Source: Allomyces arbusculus
Lineage: Eukaryota > Blastocladiomycota > Blastocladiomycetes > Blastocladiales > Blastocladiaceae
Assembly: GCA_027604705.1 (NCBI GenBank)
Contig: JADHYV010000018.1
Span: 310,001 to 374,000, forward strand
Reading direction: 5' to 3'
DNA: 64,000 nt
The notes beneath the pieces were generated by a model. The model was not told the DNA's origin and did not search any database. It worked only from the letters and a program-made list of their open reading frames with translations. Shown here piece after piece: positions 47,361 to 57,886 of this stretch (the first letter of the stretch is position 1; the number at the start of each line of letters is the position of its first letter). The position numbers and the translations under genes are program-made.

Positions 47361-49768
47361 CTAGACACGACTGCGCCAGCGCCGCCACGGCGCAACAATC
47401 GACAAGAACGCACTCCATGGACCGTGACTCGTCGAACAGCTGTTTCGCGCCTTTTGGGAGGATTCGAGCGTCTTGGTCACCGAGCCCGATGAATCGTCGT
47501 GTGCATTCAGCAGCTCAATCACTTTGGTGCGGGCGGCACGGCGAAGAATTTTGCCCTGGAGTCCAAAGACAAGCGATCATCAGAGCTGGTGGAGAAAGTT
47601 TAGAATCGTAAGTCAAAACGCAAATCGTACCGTGACAGTGCGCGGGACGGCATCCAAGAAAACGACGCCGCCCGTCAGGTACTTGTACGCAGCGAGTTCT
47701 TGAGCGACAAGGTCGGTGATGTCCTTGGCCAGCTTGGTTTGCGCGGCCGTATCGTCGAGCACGGTCGGGTTCTGCGGGACAACCGCCGCACATGGCACGA
47801 CCTGCTCGTCGCCTCCTGGGACGGGCACGACGACCACGTCGGCCACGGTCGGTAGGCGCAGAATGAGCGACTCGAGTTCCGTGGGAATGACCTGGAGGGA
47901 CGCGAGAAGCAGTGAAACTTAGTGTCAGCTCCCATCATCGCAATACAAAGAGGCAAAGTATCAGCGCACCGTGTTACCGCCCGTCTTGATCATTTCCTTG
48001 CTCCGGTCGACGACAGTCAGGCACCCTTCCTGGTCGACAGTGCAGAGATCACCCATTCGGTACCATGACTTCCCGCCGATCTCGATGAACGCGTCCTTGG
48101 TCTCTTGCGGTCGGTGAAAGTAGCGACTGAATAAGTTGGGTCCACGGTAAATAATCTCCCCCGGACCCGTCATGCCGTCCTTGACGACTCGAATTGGCTC
48201 GTGCGTCTCCGGGTCAATGAGCATGGCCTCCATGCCCGGAATGAGCCACCCAATCGCACCGGGGGGCGCGACCTTGTCGAGACGCAGCCTCGGCGAAGTG
48301 AGGTTCAACGTTTCGGTCGACGCGTAGCTTTGAACCACGGGGGCTAGACACGCATGGAAAGCGATTTGAGTCAGCGGTGCGCGGAATGAAATTGGATTAA
48401 CAGGACTGTGATGCGGCCGTACCTTTCAAACCCTTCATGATCCGCACCTGCGTCGGAGCCGACAACGGCGCCGCTATCGAGAAAATGAGCTTGAGCGACG
48501 ACAAATCGGTCGAGTTGGCGCGCGGATGCTTGATGATCTGGACGAGGTTGTGCGGCGTCATCGACAGCTGGCCAATCTTGACCCGCGCAATCGCGTCGAG
48601 CCACTTGCCCGCGTCAAACTCCTCCATGAAATACATCGTGCCGCCCTGCACGGCCGTCGCCATGCCCATGAGCGTGCCCGACAGGTGGAAGAACCCGGAG
48701 CAGGCCATCGGCGTGCCCTGTGCGTTGTCGCTGAGCAGTTTCATGGATGCCAGCCCGTCGGACTGCACCCCGGATGTCAACGACGCCGCAAACGCCTGCG
48801 CCTGCGCAAGATTCACGATCATCATTTGATGCGTGATCTCGACCGCCTTGTTGGTCCCGGTCGTTCCACTGCAAATACAAAAAGTACATCAGTCTGATCA
48901 CCAAGTTATACGAGCGAGAGCCCAGGGTCAAAAAAATAATGCGACACGTACGACGTGAACAGCATGAAGGCCACGTCGGCCTGTTGCACCTCGGCAAAAG
49001 TCGGCGGCGGCATCTTTTGGCCCGTAACGATCAAGTCGCTCAAAAGAACCGTATTCTTGTCGAGATCAAGACCGTCGGTAATAGAATCGTAGATCACGAC
49101 GGGTAGCGACTGCTCGGCGATTTTGAGAGCCTGTTCAAGGTCAAAATGAGAATAGTCAGACAATTCTGCGCCACGTTTGCCTTCCTCAAAATCATTCGCA
49201 ACGTGCTTCGTGAACAACGCGATGCAAGGCAGAATGAACGACGACGGCGTGGGGCTCGACCTCGCGAATCAAACGCGTGCCTTCTTGAACGGTCATTTGC
49301 GGTACCAAGGGCACAGCGATAATGCCTGAAAGATGTCGTCCGTAAAGCAAATCAATCATATCGACGTTAGCATGCTTGTCGCGCATCGCAGCACCGAAGA
49401 ATGTAAGTACCTGAAAAGAGGCAAGCAAAAAACATCATGTGATATTGTTCATGATTGGGCGCGACAATCGCGAGTCGATCGCCACGACGCAATCCAAGGT
49501 TCGTGATCAGGCCGTGTGCGAGGCCAAGCGCGCCGTTGAGCAGCTCGCCGTACGTTTGACGGCGATGCTCGGGGTCCATGGCATGCGCGACGAACACGCG
49601 GTTGGGATCATGCTCATGCAGCTTGGAGAGGATCACTTTGCCGACCGTGAGGCTGGAAGGCGATGCAGCAAGCAGCTTGGCCGCATCCACGACCACTGGT
49701 GAGCGGATCACAAAGGAGTCAAGGTTTGCACCGTTGCTTGCGGCCATGCACTCACTACTGGTCGGCAT
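47361..49768 (-). CDS. AMP-forming acyl-CoA synthetase / 4-coumarate-CoA-ligase-like enzyme, copy 2
   Basis: Seven exons (49768-49411, 49325-49207, 49130-48952, 48868-48423, 48343-47970, 47891-47631, 47554/5-47361) give 643 residues. The nucleotide-binding loop FTSGTTGTNKAVE is restored by splicing exons 3 and 4. SYASTETLN is the A5-like motif, GPGEIIYRG and WYRMGDL follow, DRSKEMIKTGGNTVIPTELE is the hinge region, and GKILRR at the start of exon 7 carries the catalytic A10 lysine. Such enzymes adenylate a carboxylic acid and pass it to CoA. The substrate is unknown; aromatic or fatty acids are typical. Intron 2 begins with GC (GCACGT) where the paralogue has GTACGC. The C-terminus ends GPWS...PWRRWRSRV, a tail shared with copy 3. 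A TATA box sits about 75 bp upstream. Confidence 0.85.
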
Positions 49769-50476
49769 CGTGGTCGGGTGCGACAAAATGGAATTGTGCT
49801 GAGAGAGGAGGACACGCTGCTGCGACGCCAGCTGGCCCCCTTTTATACGCCGGCGCCAGGGCGTCTTTGACGCCGCCATAGACTGGACAGAGGGCGCCGT
49901 GAATTGTGGAGGGTCGGTCGCCACCAGGGCGCGGTGAGCGCGGTGACTTGCCGTGCGCGGCGGGGCGGCGTCGCCCTGGGGCCGTAGGAGTCGTGTGGGC
50001 GTTGCAGTCTACACGCTGCAATGTTCGTCGTGGCGTCGTTCATTGGTCTGCGATTGGCCAACGTGTCCCCAGCACGACATGCACCCGCCTCGCGCGAATC
50101 GCCCACAACAGCCTTCCAAATGTGACCCCTTAGTACTTTGGAGCGGCAAAATTACGGCGTCGGGGCGCGCCACGATACGAAGTGAAACGTCGATACAGTG
50201 CGGTCTGAGCAGCTTGTGGATTTGTATGAACGTGCTGAGAAAGGACCGTGGACGTGGAGCAATCAGCAATTTTCAAAAAGAAGTATGAGCAGATGGGCTT
50301 AGAAAGCTCTGAGCACAGGTGCGTAAAAGTTTTTGTCTATTGCGCACGCAAAACATCAAATTCTATCAGGTATGAATGCAGCAGCTGCCAAGCGAAAAAA
50401 ACTAATGTCTTGTCGTTTCACGCCGTGCTCTGTGGCGCGCCATCGTGGGCTCTAGCAGTTGGTCGGCCAATGCCAG
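49769..50476. other. Spacer/promoter between acyl-CoA synthetase copies 2 and 3
   Basis: 708 bp holding the promoter of copy 2 and the 3' flank of copy 3. An A-rich segment near 50280-50410 separates them. No other gene is seen. Confidence 0.45.
49841..49847 (-). promoter_or_regulatory. TATA box of acyl-CoA synthetase copy 2
   Basis: The minus strand reads GCGTATAAAAGGGGG about 75 bp before the start codon at 49768, a good TATA-box match. A CCAATGAACGAC element lies further upstream at about 50033-50044 and is shared with copy 3. Confidence 0.55.
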
Positions 50477-52898
50477 TTATGTGCGACTGCGCAAGCGTCG
50501 CCACGGCATCGTCATGGCTGTCACGAGCACACTCCACGGGCCGCGGCCAACCGAGCAACCGTCCCGCGGCTTTCGCTTGGACAAGCCCTGTGCGACTCCC
50601 GCAGCAGGCTTTGCCGGCGCGACGCTCATCATTTCGTTCACCTTGGCCCGCGCAACGCGGCGAACGATCTTGCCCTACATGAAGCAGGAGCCAGTGGTAA
50701 GAAGAATCGTGATAAACGTCGGCTCCCAAAAGCTCCTGAAGACGTACCGTTGCGTTGCGTGGAACCGCGTCGAGGAACACGACACCACCCGTAAGATGCT
50801 TATAGGAGGCAAGCTCATTCGTGACGAGGTTGGAAATCTCGGTGGCCAAGGCGGATTTCTTAACCGGATCCTCAAGCACGGCCGAGTCTCGTGGAACGAC
50901 AGCAGCGCACGGAGCGTCCTGCTCATCACCTGCCGGAACCGGCACAACGACGACGTCGGCCACGTCGTGCAGTCGCAAAATGACCGACTCGATCTCGGTC
51001 GGAATTACCTGCAGTAGAGGAGCAAGCATGCGCGATCAGCTCCGTCGCCCACACGAGTTGCGAATGGCGAGAAACAACAATGCACCGTATTGCCTGCGGC
51101 CTTGAACATTTCCTTGCACCGATCGACGACGGTCAGGCACCCATCCTTGTCCATTTGCACGACGTCCCCCATTCGATACCACGACTTGCCGCCAATTTCG
51201 ATGAACGCGTCCTTGGTCTCCTGCGGGCGATTGAAGTAGCCGCGGAACAGACCAGGCCCGCGCAAAACAAATTCGCCCGGACCCGTCACGCCATCCTTGA
51301 CGACTTCTATCGGCGTGTGCGTGTCCGGGTCGATGATCATTGCCTCGAAGCCGGACAGCAGCCAGCCGATCGTGCCGGGCGGCGCCATTTTGGTAGAGCT
51401 GCGCCTTGGTGACGAGAGGTTGAGCGTCTCGGTCGAGGCATACCCTTGGATCACAGGTGCTAGTATACGGTGGAGAATGTCGAGAAAAACGATTCGGTTA
51501 GCTTTGTGTCCATCCGGCCAGCAGTTGAGAGAGTGGAAACAAATCAAACGCGATACCTTTGAGGCACTTGGCGATGCGCACCTGCGTCGCCGCCGACAGC
51601 GGCGTGGCAATTGCAAACACGAGGTTCAGCGACGACAAGTCGAAGTCGTTGAAATTTGGGTGCTTGATGAGTTGCACGAGATTGTGCGGCGTCATCGACA
51701 GCTGGCCAATCTTGAGCCGTTGAATCGCGTCGAGCCACTTGCCCGCATCAAACTGTTCCATGAAATACATGGACCCGCCGCGCATGGCCGTCGCCATGCC
51801 CATGAGCGACCCGGACAGGTGGAAGAACCCGGAGCACGCGACCTTGGAGCCCATAGAGTCGCCATCACTGAGTAGCTTCATGGGCAAGTTGTCCGACTGG
51901 TCCTCGGAGGTCAAAGCGGTCGCGTACGCACGGCCTTGCGCCAAATTGATGAAAATCATTTGATGCGTGAGCTCGACGGCCTTGTTGAAACCCGTCGTCC
52001 CGCTACATGACGTGTGCATCGACAGAATGTGTCAGATATTCAAGGGCCAAACATGGTGGAGAAGGAAGAAAGGCAAGCGTACGACGTGAACAACATGAAG
52101 GCCACGTCGGCCGGCCGAATCTCGGCAAACGTTGATGGCGGCGCAACTTGTTCAGGAACCATGATGTCGTGCAGCGACTTGAGGCCCTCCACGCCAAGTT
52201 CGGCGACGCCCGTAGAATCGAAGATGACGACTGGTGGCGCCATATTGGCGAGTTTGAGCGACTAGACGGCGTTGAAGAAGCGTCTTATGTGAGCGTAGTT
52301 CCAAGGACAATTGAAGTTCACAAATTCGACTTTGCACGCGCGTACCTCGCGGACGACACGGTAAAAAGAAGAGTGAGCGACGACGACATGAGGCACGGCC
52401 TCGCTCATGGATCGAGAGCCCTCTTGCGCGGTCATTTGCGGGACCATGGGCACAGCGATGATCCCTGGTTACATTGGGAGGGACGGAGAGCGAAAATCGG
52501 CTTCAGTTCCCCGAATGAAAGAAGTCATGTTTTTCTTCGCGAGCTTGATTCATTTCGCTCATACCCGAAATTAGGCACGCAAAAAAGAGCAAATGGTAGT
52601 GCTCATGATTTGGCGCGACAATGGCGAGCCGATCGCCGCGGTTGAGACCCAAGTTTTTGACGAGCCCGTGCGCAAGGTTGAAGACAGTGCTGAGCAGCTC
52701 GCCGTAAGTTAAGCGACGGTGCTCTGGTTCCATGGCATGCGCGACAAACACGTGGTTCGGGTCCTGATCGTGAAGCTTGGCGAGGATCATGGCCCCGAGC
52801 GTCAGGTTGGCCGGCGACGCGGCCACGAGCTTGCTCACATCGAGCGGAAACGGCGAGTGGATCAGGAAGCGATCGAGGTTGGCTGGGTCGGCAGTCAT
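50477..52898 (-). CDS. AMP-forming acyl-CoA synthetase / 4-coumarate-CoA-ligase-like enzyme, copy 3
   Basis: Seven exons (52898-52565, 52464-52346, 52261-52083, 52002-51557, 51459-51086, 51008-50748, 50674-50477) give 636 residues. Exons 2-6 have exactly the same lengths as in copy 2 (119, 179, 446, 374 and 261 nt). Motifs are FTSGTTGFNKAVE, GYASTETLN, GPGEFVLRG, WYRMGDVVQMD, VVDRCKEMFKAAGNTVIPTE and GKIVRR with the A10 lysine. The enzyme should form an acyl-adenylate and then a CoA thioester, probably in the cytosol since no signal or canonical peroxisomal tripeptide is seen (the end is RSRT). The hinge region has FKAAGN where copy 2 has IKTGGN, and GEFVLRG replaces GEIIYRG, so substrate preference may differ. 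All introns are GT..AG. Confidence 0.86.
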
Positions 52899-52983
52899 GG
52901 TCGTGAAACGGCGGCGGGCAGGGCAGCTTGAGAGAGTGAAGGGTCGGCCAGGCACGAATCAACCACTGCCGGCCGCGTTGGCC

Positions 52984-52989
52984 TCTTAT
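52984..52989 (-). promoter_or_regulatory. TATA-like box of acyl-CoA synthetase copy 3
   Basis: The minus strand reads GCGTATAAGAGGCC about 90 bp before the start codon at 52898. The surrounding GCGTATAA core is identical to copy 2. A matching CCAATGAACGAC element is at about 53187-53198. Confidence 0.5.
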
Positions 52990-53819
52990 ACGCAGCTGGC
53001 ATGGGGGCTGGTGGAGACCGCAGGGTGGCGAGACCTGGCCAGAACTGCGTGGTCGGTTCGCAATATGTCGCCGCACCATCTTTGGACTTGCCGTGCGGGC
53101 GTGCGGGGTGGCGACGGGGTGGCAACCGGGGCCGCGGTGGATTTGGTGGGCGTTGATGGGCGTTGATCCGCGGCGTTGGCTCAGCTGTCGTTCATTGGCT
53201 GCGCCTCCCTTGCTGTCCCAACACGCCCAAATCGTCCTTCCAATTTTAGAGGGTTTGTGGCCGTTTGCACCACTACAAACGCGGTGGGCAGAACAGGGAC
53301 AACTGTGCCTGTGGGCGGAGAGGCAAGCGCGGAGATCGGTCATACAAGAAGTTATGAAGATGCGTGGTCATCCTTTCGGCCTCTTCCGTCACCCCCAACG
53401 AACCAACTGCCGGCCATATCCTTGGCAGGAATACTCGGTAATGTCCCTGGCATAATCCTCCGGCCCAAAGGACCCCTTTGTGGCAGCGACAATTGCTAAA
53501 CCATCCTGGTCCGGTCCCGGGAGGAAAACAGCATGCCACTTTGGTGCTCTTGTGGTTCTGCCGTGCGCCAAGGATGAGCAACAACGAGGCTCTTGACGCT
53601 CGATGCATGAACATGGGGCTCAAAGATGGCCTTGACACGCCGAGAGGCTTACTCGGATTTGCGACGCCCGATGTATTTGGTGCAGCTTGTGACCAGTGAC
53701 ATGACGGTCTAGGACGGTTCAACCATACGATAGTGTTCCAATGTGACCAGTGATTTGACTGCAATGTGATCTAGGGCGATTACTTTCAAGTCTGTTGTGT
53801 TTCGAAGCTTTGTTACGTT

Positions 53820-53919
53820 CCCACCCCCACCCCCACCCCCCTCCTCCTCGAGCCGCCCATCTTTGGGGGATGGGGTGGGTGGGGGGTTGGGGGTTGAGGG
53901 GGGGGGGGGGGGGGGGGCA
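53820..53919. repeat. C-run/G-run inverted tract with 22-G homopolymer
   Basis: CCCACCCCCACCCCC-type sequence faces GGGGTGGGTGGGGGG-type sequence about 25 bp away, then comes a run of 22 G. The arms can pair as a hairpin, and the G-rich arm could form a G-quadruplex. Confidence 0.65.
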
Positions 53920-54298
53920 ATTCAAAACGGCGTGGAAGAGATCAAGCGACACGAGAGTGTGAAGATGACCAGGGTCCATGGCCCTGCAGACTCTCTGCCG
54001 TTCATGAATCACGAATTTACTAGGCTGACTTCACTTTCGCTCTCACACCCCCAACGCCTGAACAGCAGCGGGCGATGCGTTTGTGGCGGAGGAATGTACA
54101 GTCTGAGCAAGCACCGCGAGCAGGGTACGGCACGCCAACGCATGGCTGTACTGGGTCAAATATGCTGAAATCAATGCTCTTTGTTGGTAAAGGTACAAAT
54201 GCACAACGAATGGAAAGTAATGGTCGCGACACTCCACACTGCGCGTGCCCGTCAAGGGTATCTCTTTCGCGCGACTCACTGGGCTCATCTGCTCAACC

Positions 54299-57200
54299 TC
54301 ACGCCATCACCCCACTAACCACAGCCGCACCCTGCCGCGGCACGACCTGCACCTTGGCGCCCGGTACCGCCGTCTCAATCTTCACTTGCCAGTCGGCGGC
54401 CTTGGCCACTACCACGTCCGCCGTGTCGACTTGCACCTGCACGGCCCACGGCACCGCATCTGCAACATCGTGTCTCGACCGCACCCCACGCGCGAGCCAC
54501 GCGACCAGATCCGCCAACAACTTCCCATCCCCTTCCTCGACCCCTTCCACTTCGACCACGACCCCAAGAACCGGCTTGTCCGCATCGGCCGCACGCTCAC
54601 GGTCTGCTGCCCACCACTGCGGTGCCTCGGCCCACGGCACCTGCACAACGCGGCGCCACCACTGGCGCGCAGACCGCGGCACGGGCACAACGAGCGGCGC
54701 GCTGTGCACGTTGCCCGGCTGCATACCGTGCAGGACCGTGAGGGACCGCGGTGGAGTCGCGTGCCGCGCGCCATCAAGCGCAGCCACGAGCGCCATGTGC
54801 CCAACATACGCGTGGCGGATACTTGGGACGTGGATGCGCGGGAGCACGGGCCCACGGACGATCGCCAAGTTCGGGAGCGCCGCGGCCGCGTCGTGGTTCC
54901 GCAGGATATGCCCGGTAGTGCCCACGAGGGTCGTGATCGATGGCGCGAGACACGCAACGAGGGCGTCGGGCGGCACGACCAGGTTGGGTGTATCGAGCAC
55001 GATCGTCATGAGGTTCGGCACGTCGTTGAGCGCGCCCGGGGTCAAGTGGAATGCGCCAAAGTGAATCGCCTCGATTTGCCGCACGCTCGGCCACGGGACG
55101 TATGGGATAGTCGTGAACTGGTAGAGCTGCACGGTCCTCAGATTGGGCAAATCCATGGTCGCCATCACGTCCCAGGGTTCCGGCGTGAGCTGCAGCCGCT
55201 GGATGAAGGTGAGCGGCGCGAGCGGGTCGCGCGGTGGGCGCGGGACGCAGAACGAGTAGAGCGAGTTGGACTCGGAAATCATGACGGGGCTCGCCGTCTC
55301 GTCGCTCAGGAACGCGCAGTTGATCAAAGTCACGCTCACGAGGTTCGTGTTGGCCGCGATCTGCGCCCAGAGGTTCGGCGGCACGTCGACGTTGAAGAAG
55401 TAGAGCTCGCGAATCGCGTGCAGCGGAAGCCGGTCGAGCTCGAGACCCAAGAGCGTGCGTGGGTTCCAGGTCGCAACTTTCCACTGCTGCAGGGCGTTGA
55501 TGCGCAGCGAATCGAGGTGAGGCACGTTCATGAGCGACGAGCAGCAGCGCCTATTTCGCGAGCAAAGAATCCCAGTAAGAAACACGGATATGCAACGGAA
55601 AAACTTGGACAGCGTCGATAACAGCGTACCAGTACCACAAGCACATTTCGAGCGCACGCAGCCGTGGAAACGTGCCCTTGCGGTTCGAGATAGGCGGCAG
55701 CCGCACGTTATCCTTTGGCAGCGTCGGTTGCATCTCATTGAAGAACACGTGCATCACCTCAATTGTCGCAGAGTGGTCGACAATCTGGTGCCAGACGCGG
55801 TCGGAAATGTTGGGTGCCTCAATCTTGAGCCGGCGCAGCCGGTCCGAGTGCAGCGGTAAGTATGCGACACGGCCCTTGCGCACGGCGATACGAAACTCGG
55901 TCATCGAGTGCAATGCGATTGGGTGCGACTCGGGCCACGGAGCGCGCGGGAACGAATGCAGGTCGATTTCCACGCGCTGCACACAGAGCGGCGGCGTCAG
56001 GAGCTTAGCGAGGTGCGGCCACGCGGATGCGGCCATAGCCGACTCGATAGTGAGTGTGTGCAGCGACCGCAGCCGCCGCAACAACGCGGCAAGCGTTGAC
56101 ACGGCACTCGAAGTCAGCCGCGCGCCGTCCTCGTCCGATGCGAACACGATCTGCCTGGCAAAGCGCGGCGGGATCGAAACGACGGGCAGGTCGGCTGCGG
56201 GCGTGGCATCTGCAGGGCCCACGGACGACGCGTCATCGTCATCGTCATCGTCGTCGTCCTCCTCGTCGCTCACCACGTTTTCGTCCTCCCCGTCCGCATG
56301 CCCACCGGTACCCGGCCCCACGACGCTCTCCATCACCGGCACGCCCGTGCTGCTACTTCTCTCATTCCAATCCGCATTCCCCACCTCATCCTTGGCCACC
56401 GACGGCGGCCGCGGCGGCGCGAGCACCGGTAAATCCGCATCAAGCGCCACACTCTCCCGCCCGCGCTCCTGCTGCGCCGAATTCCGCAACGCTTCGGCAA
56501 GCAACGACGGTTCCGGTGCTGTGACCATGATATCCGGGTGCCCACCGAGCCACGCCGTCGCATGCTGTCCACGCACCACGTCCACAGTCCACTGGCGCCA
56601 CAGCAGCGGCTGCGCGGCCTGGTACATGGTTTTGCAGACGCGCGCCATAGCGGCCACGTGCCGCAGCGGGCGGTGGTACGGGTCGGTTGCGGACCCGTCG
56701 TGCGTGTCGTGGCCAATGGCTGCGTGCGGCTCGCCGACGTACTGCGCAATCACGTCCCACAGGACCGACGGGATGGCATCCATGGGCGACGGCATCGCAG
56801 GGACGGCGGGTGCCACGGCGGCGGGGGTCACGTGCGTGACGGAGGCGCTCGGCTCGCGGACCGATGGATGCCGAACGGCATGCCGGGTCAGGACCGACTC
56901 TTGGGGCGACGATGCGGCAACGGGTGGGCTGGCCAGACGACGCCGTTGAGGCGCCGGCGGCATGACTTCGCGCGGATCCAGGTCGTGCTCGTGTGGGTCG
57001 CGGCTCCAGGGATGCGGCTGAGCCGGTGGATAAGCGCTGTACGCGTGCGCGTAATCATGTCGCGGGTGCGGCCAAGCGGCTTGGTGTGTTTGCGTGTCGA
57101 CGTGCTTATGTTCATTACCTTGGCAGTGATCCTCAACGGGCGACCGCGGGCGCTTGGACCCTGCGCGCGCGGCCACGGATGAGACGCTGTTGGCGAAATC

Positions 57201-57566
57201 GGCCATGGCAGGCGGCGCGTGGTTATGAATGGATTGGTGATGTTGCGGGTGGTCGTAGCGCGGAATGGGCCGTGGTGCGAGCACGGCCGGTACCGTCACC
57301 CAGGCCGAATGACGCTCGAGCGACGGGCCAGCCCACGACCACGGCGCGTAGTAGGGCGTGGAACGCGGTGCGTACGGGTGCGGAGGTGCGGTGGTGGCGG
57401 CTCGGTGGAACGTGTCGTGGTGTGATGGATAGTTGTACAGTGCGGGGTAAGGCGCGTGCGGGTCCCAGGTCGACCAATTCGCGGCCGACTCGGGAGCGGC
57501 AGGGTGATGCTGGTACGCCGTTGCGGCGGCGGCGGCGGCGGCGGCGCGCGGTGCGCTGGGCTCCAT
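54299..57566 (-). CDS. F-box/leucine-rich-repeat-like protein
   Basis: Two exons (57566-55630, 55550-54299) give 1062 residues. The first 250 residues are His/Pro/Ala-rich and disordered. An F-box-like block DAIPSVLWDVIAQYV is followed by LRHVAAMARVCKTMYQAAQP and LLWRQWTVDV. After an Asp/Glu run (EEDDDDDDDDD) come repeats of leucine-rich type (RLRSLHTLTIESAM, RLRRLKIEAPNISD, HLDSLRINALQQW, LRTVQLYQFTTIP, LMTIVLDTPNL). The splice join gives LWYWRCCSSLMNVPHL in phase. Proteins of this plan usually choose substrates for SCF ubiquitin ligases, which is inference here. The gene is divergent with the FIST-domain gene, 320 bp apart. Confidence 0.72.
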
Positions 57567-57886
57567 GTCGATTGAATGGCGCAGGCTTGGCCGAGGCGAC
57601 GGCGATGCCGGTGGAGGAGAGACGTCGGACACAAGTCCGCGAGGACACGACGCGAAACCGAAGACGCCGAGGAGAGAGTTCCCGGGTCCGCCCAGCAGAA
57701 AAACAGAACAACGCGATTGCACCGTCAGCAGGCAACAAGCACGTGGCAATGACTGAATCAGTCTGGCCGTGATCACGGCGCCGCCGGATCGCTGTTCGAA
57801 TCCAGCAGGCAGACACCACCGACGTTCACTTTAACTTCACTCCGTCCGAGCCCCTCCTGCGCTCCATCCAGCAGCAAGCGTACACG
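57567..57886. other. Bidirectional upstream region (F-box/LRR gene / FIST gene)
   Basis: 320 bp between divergent start codons. It includes GTTCGAATCC at about 57794, which resembles a tRNA B-box but has no tRNA around it. No gene is supported. Confidence 0.4.

Larger units (their letters stand above)
52899..54298. other. 1.4-kb intergenic region with G-run and C-run foldback
   Basis: The right side holds a C-rich arm (53820-53843) followed by G-rich DNA ending in 22 consecutive G (53898-53919). The left side is the promoter of acyl-CoA synthetase copy 3. Open frames on both strands lack coding character. Confidence 0.45.

Noticed and set aside
49131-49300. Frameshift in ligase copy 2 after HSALHRVV
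   Set aside because: Alignment to copy 3 shows an intron at that codon. A GC donor removes the apparent shift.
47361-50480. Peroxisomal targeting signal on the ligases
   Set aside because: The C-terminal tripeptides are SRV and SRT, which do not fit the usual SKL-type consensus.
46100-52898. Secondary-metabolite (polyketide or peptide synthetase) cluster around the ligases
   Set aside because: No synthase, carrier protein, transporter or P450 gene lies nearby; the neighbours are AVL9 and an F-box/LRR gene.
57790-57806. tRNA-like B-box (TGTTCGAATCCAG)
   Set aside because: The surrounding bases give only a short T-arm. No A-box, anticodon arm or acceptor pairing of proper length could be drawn.
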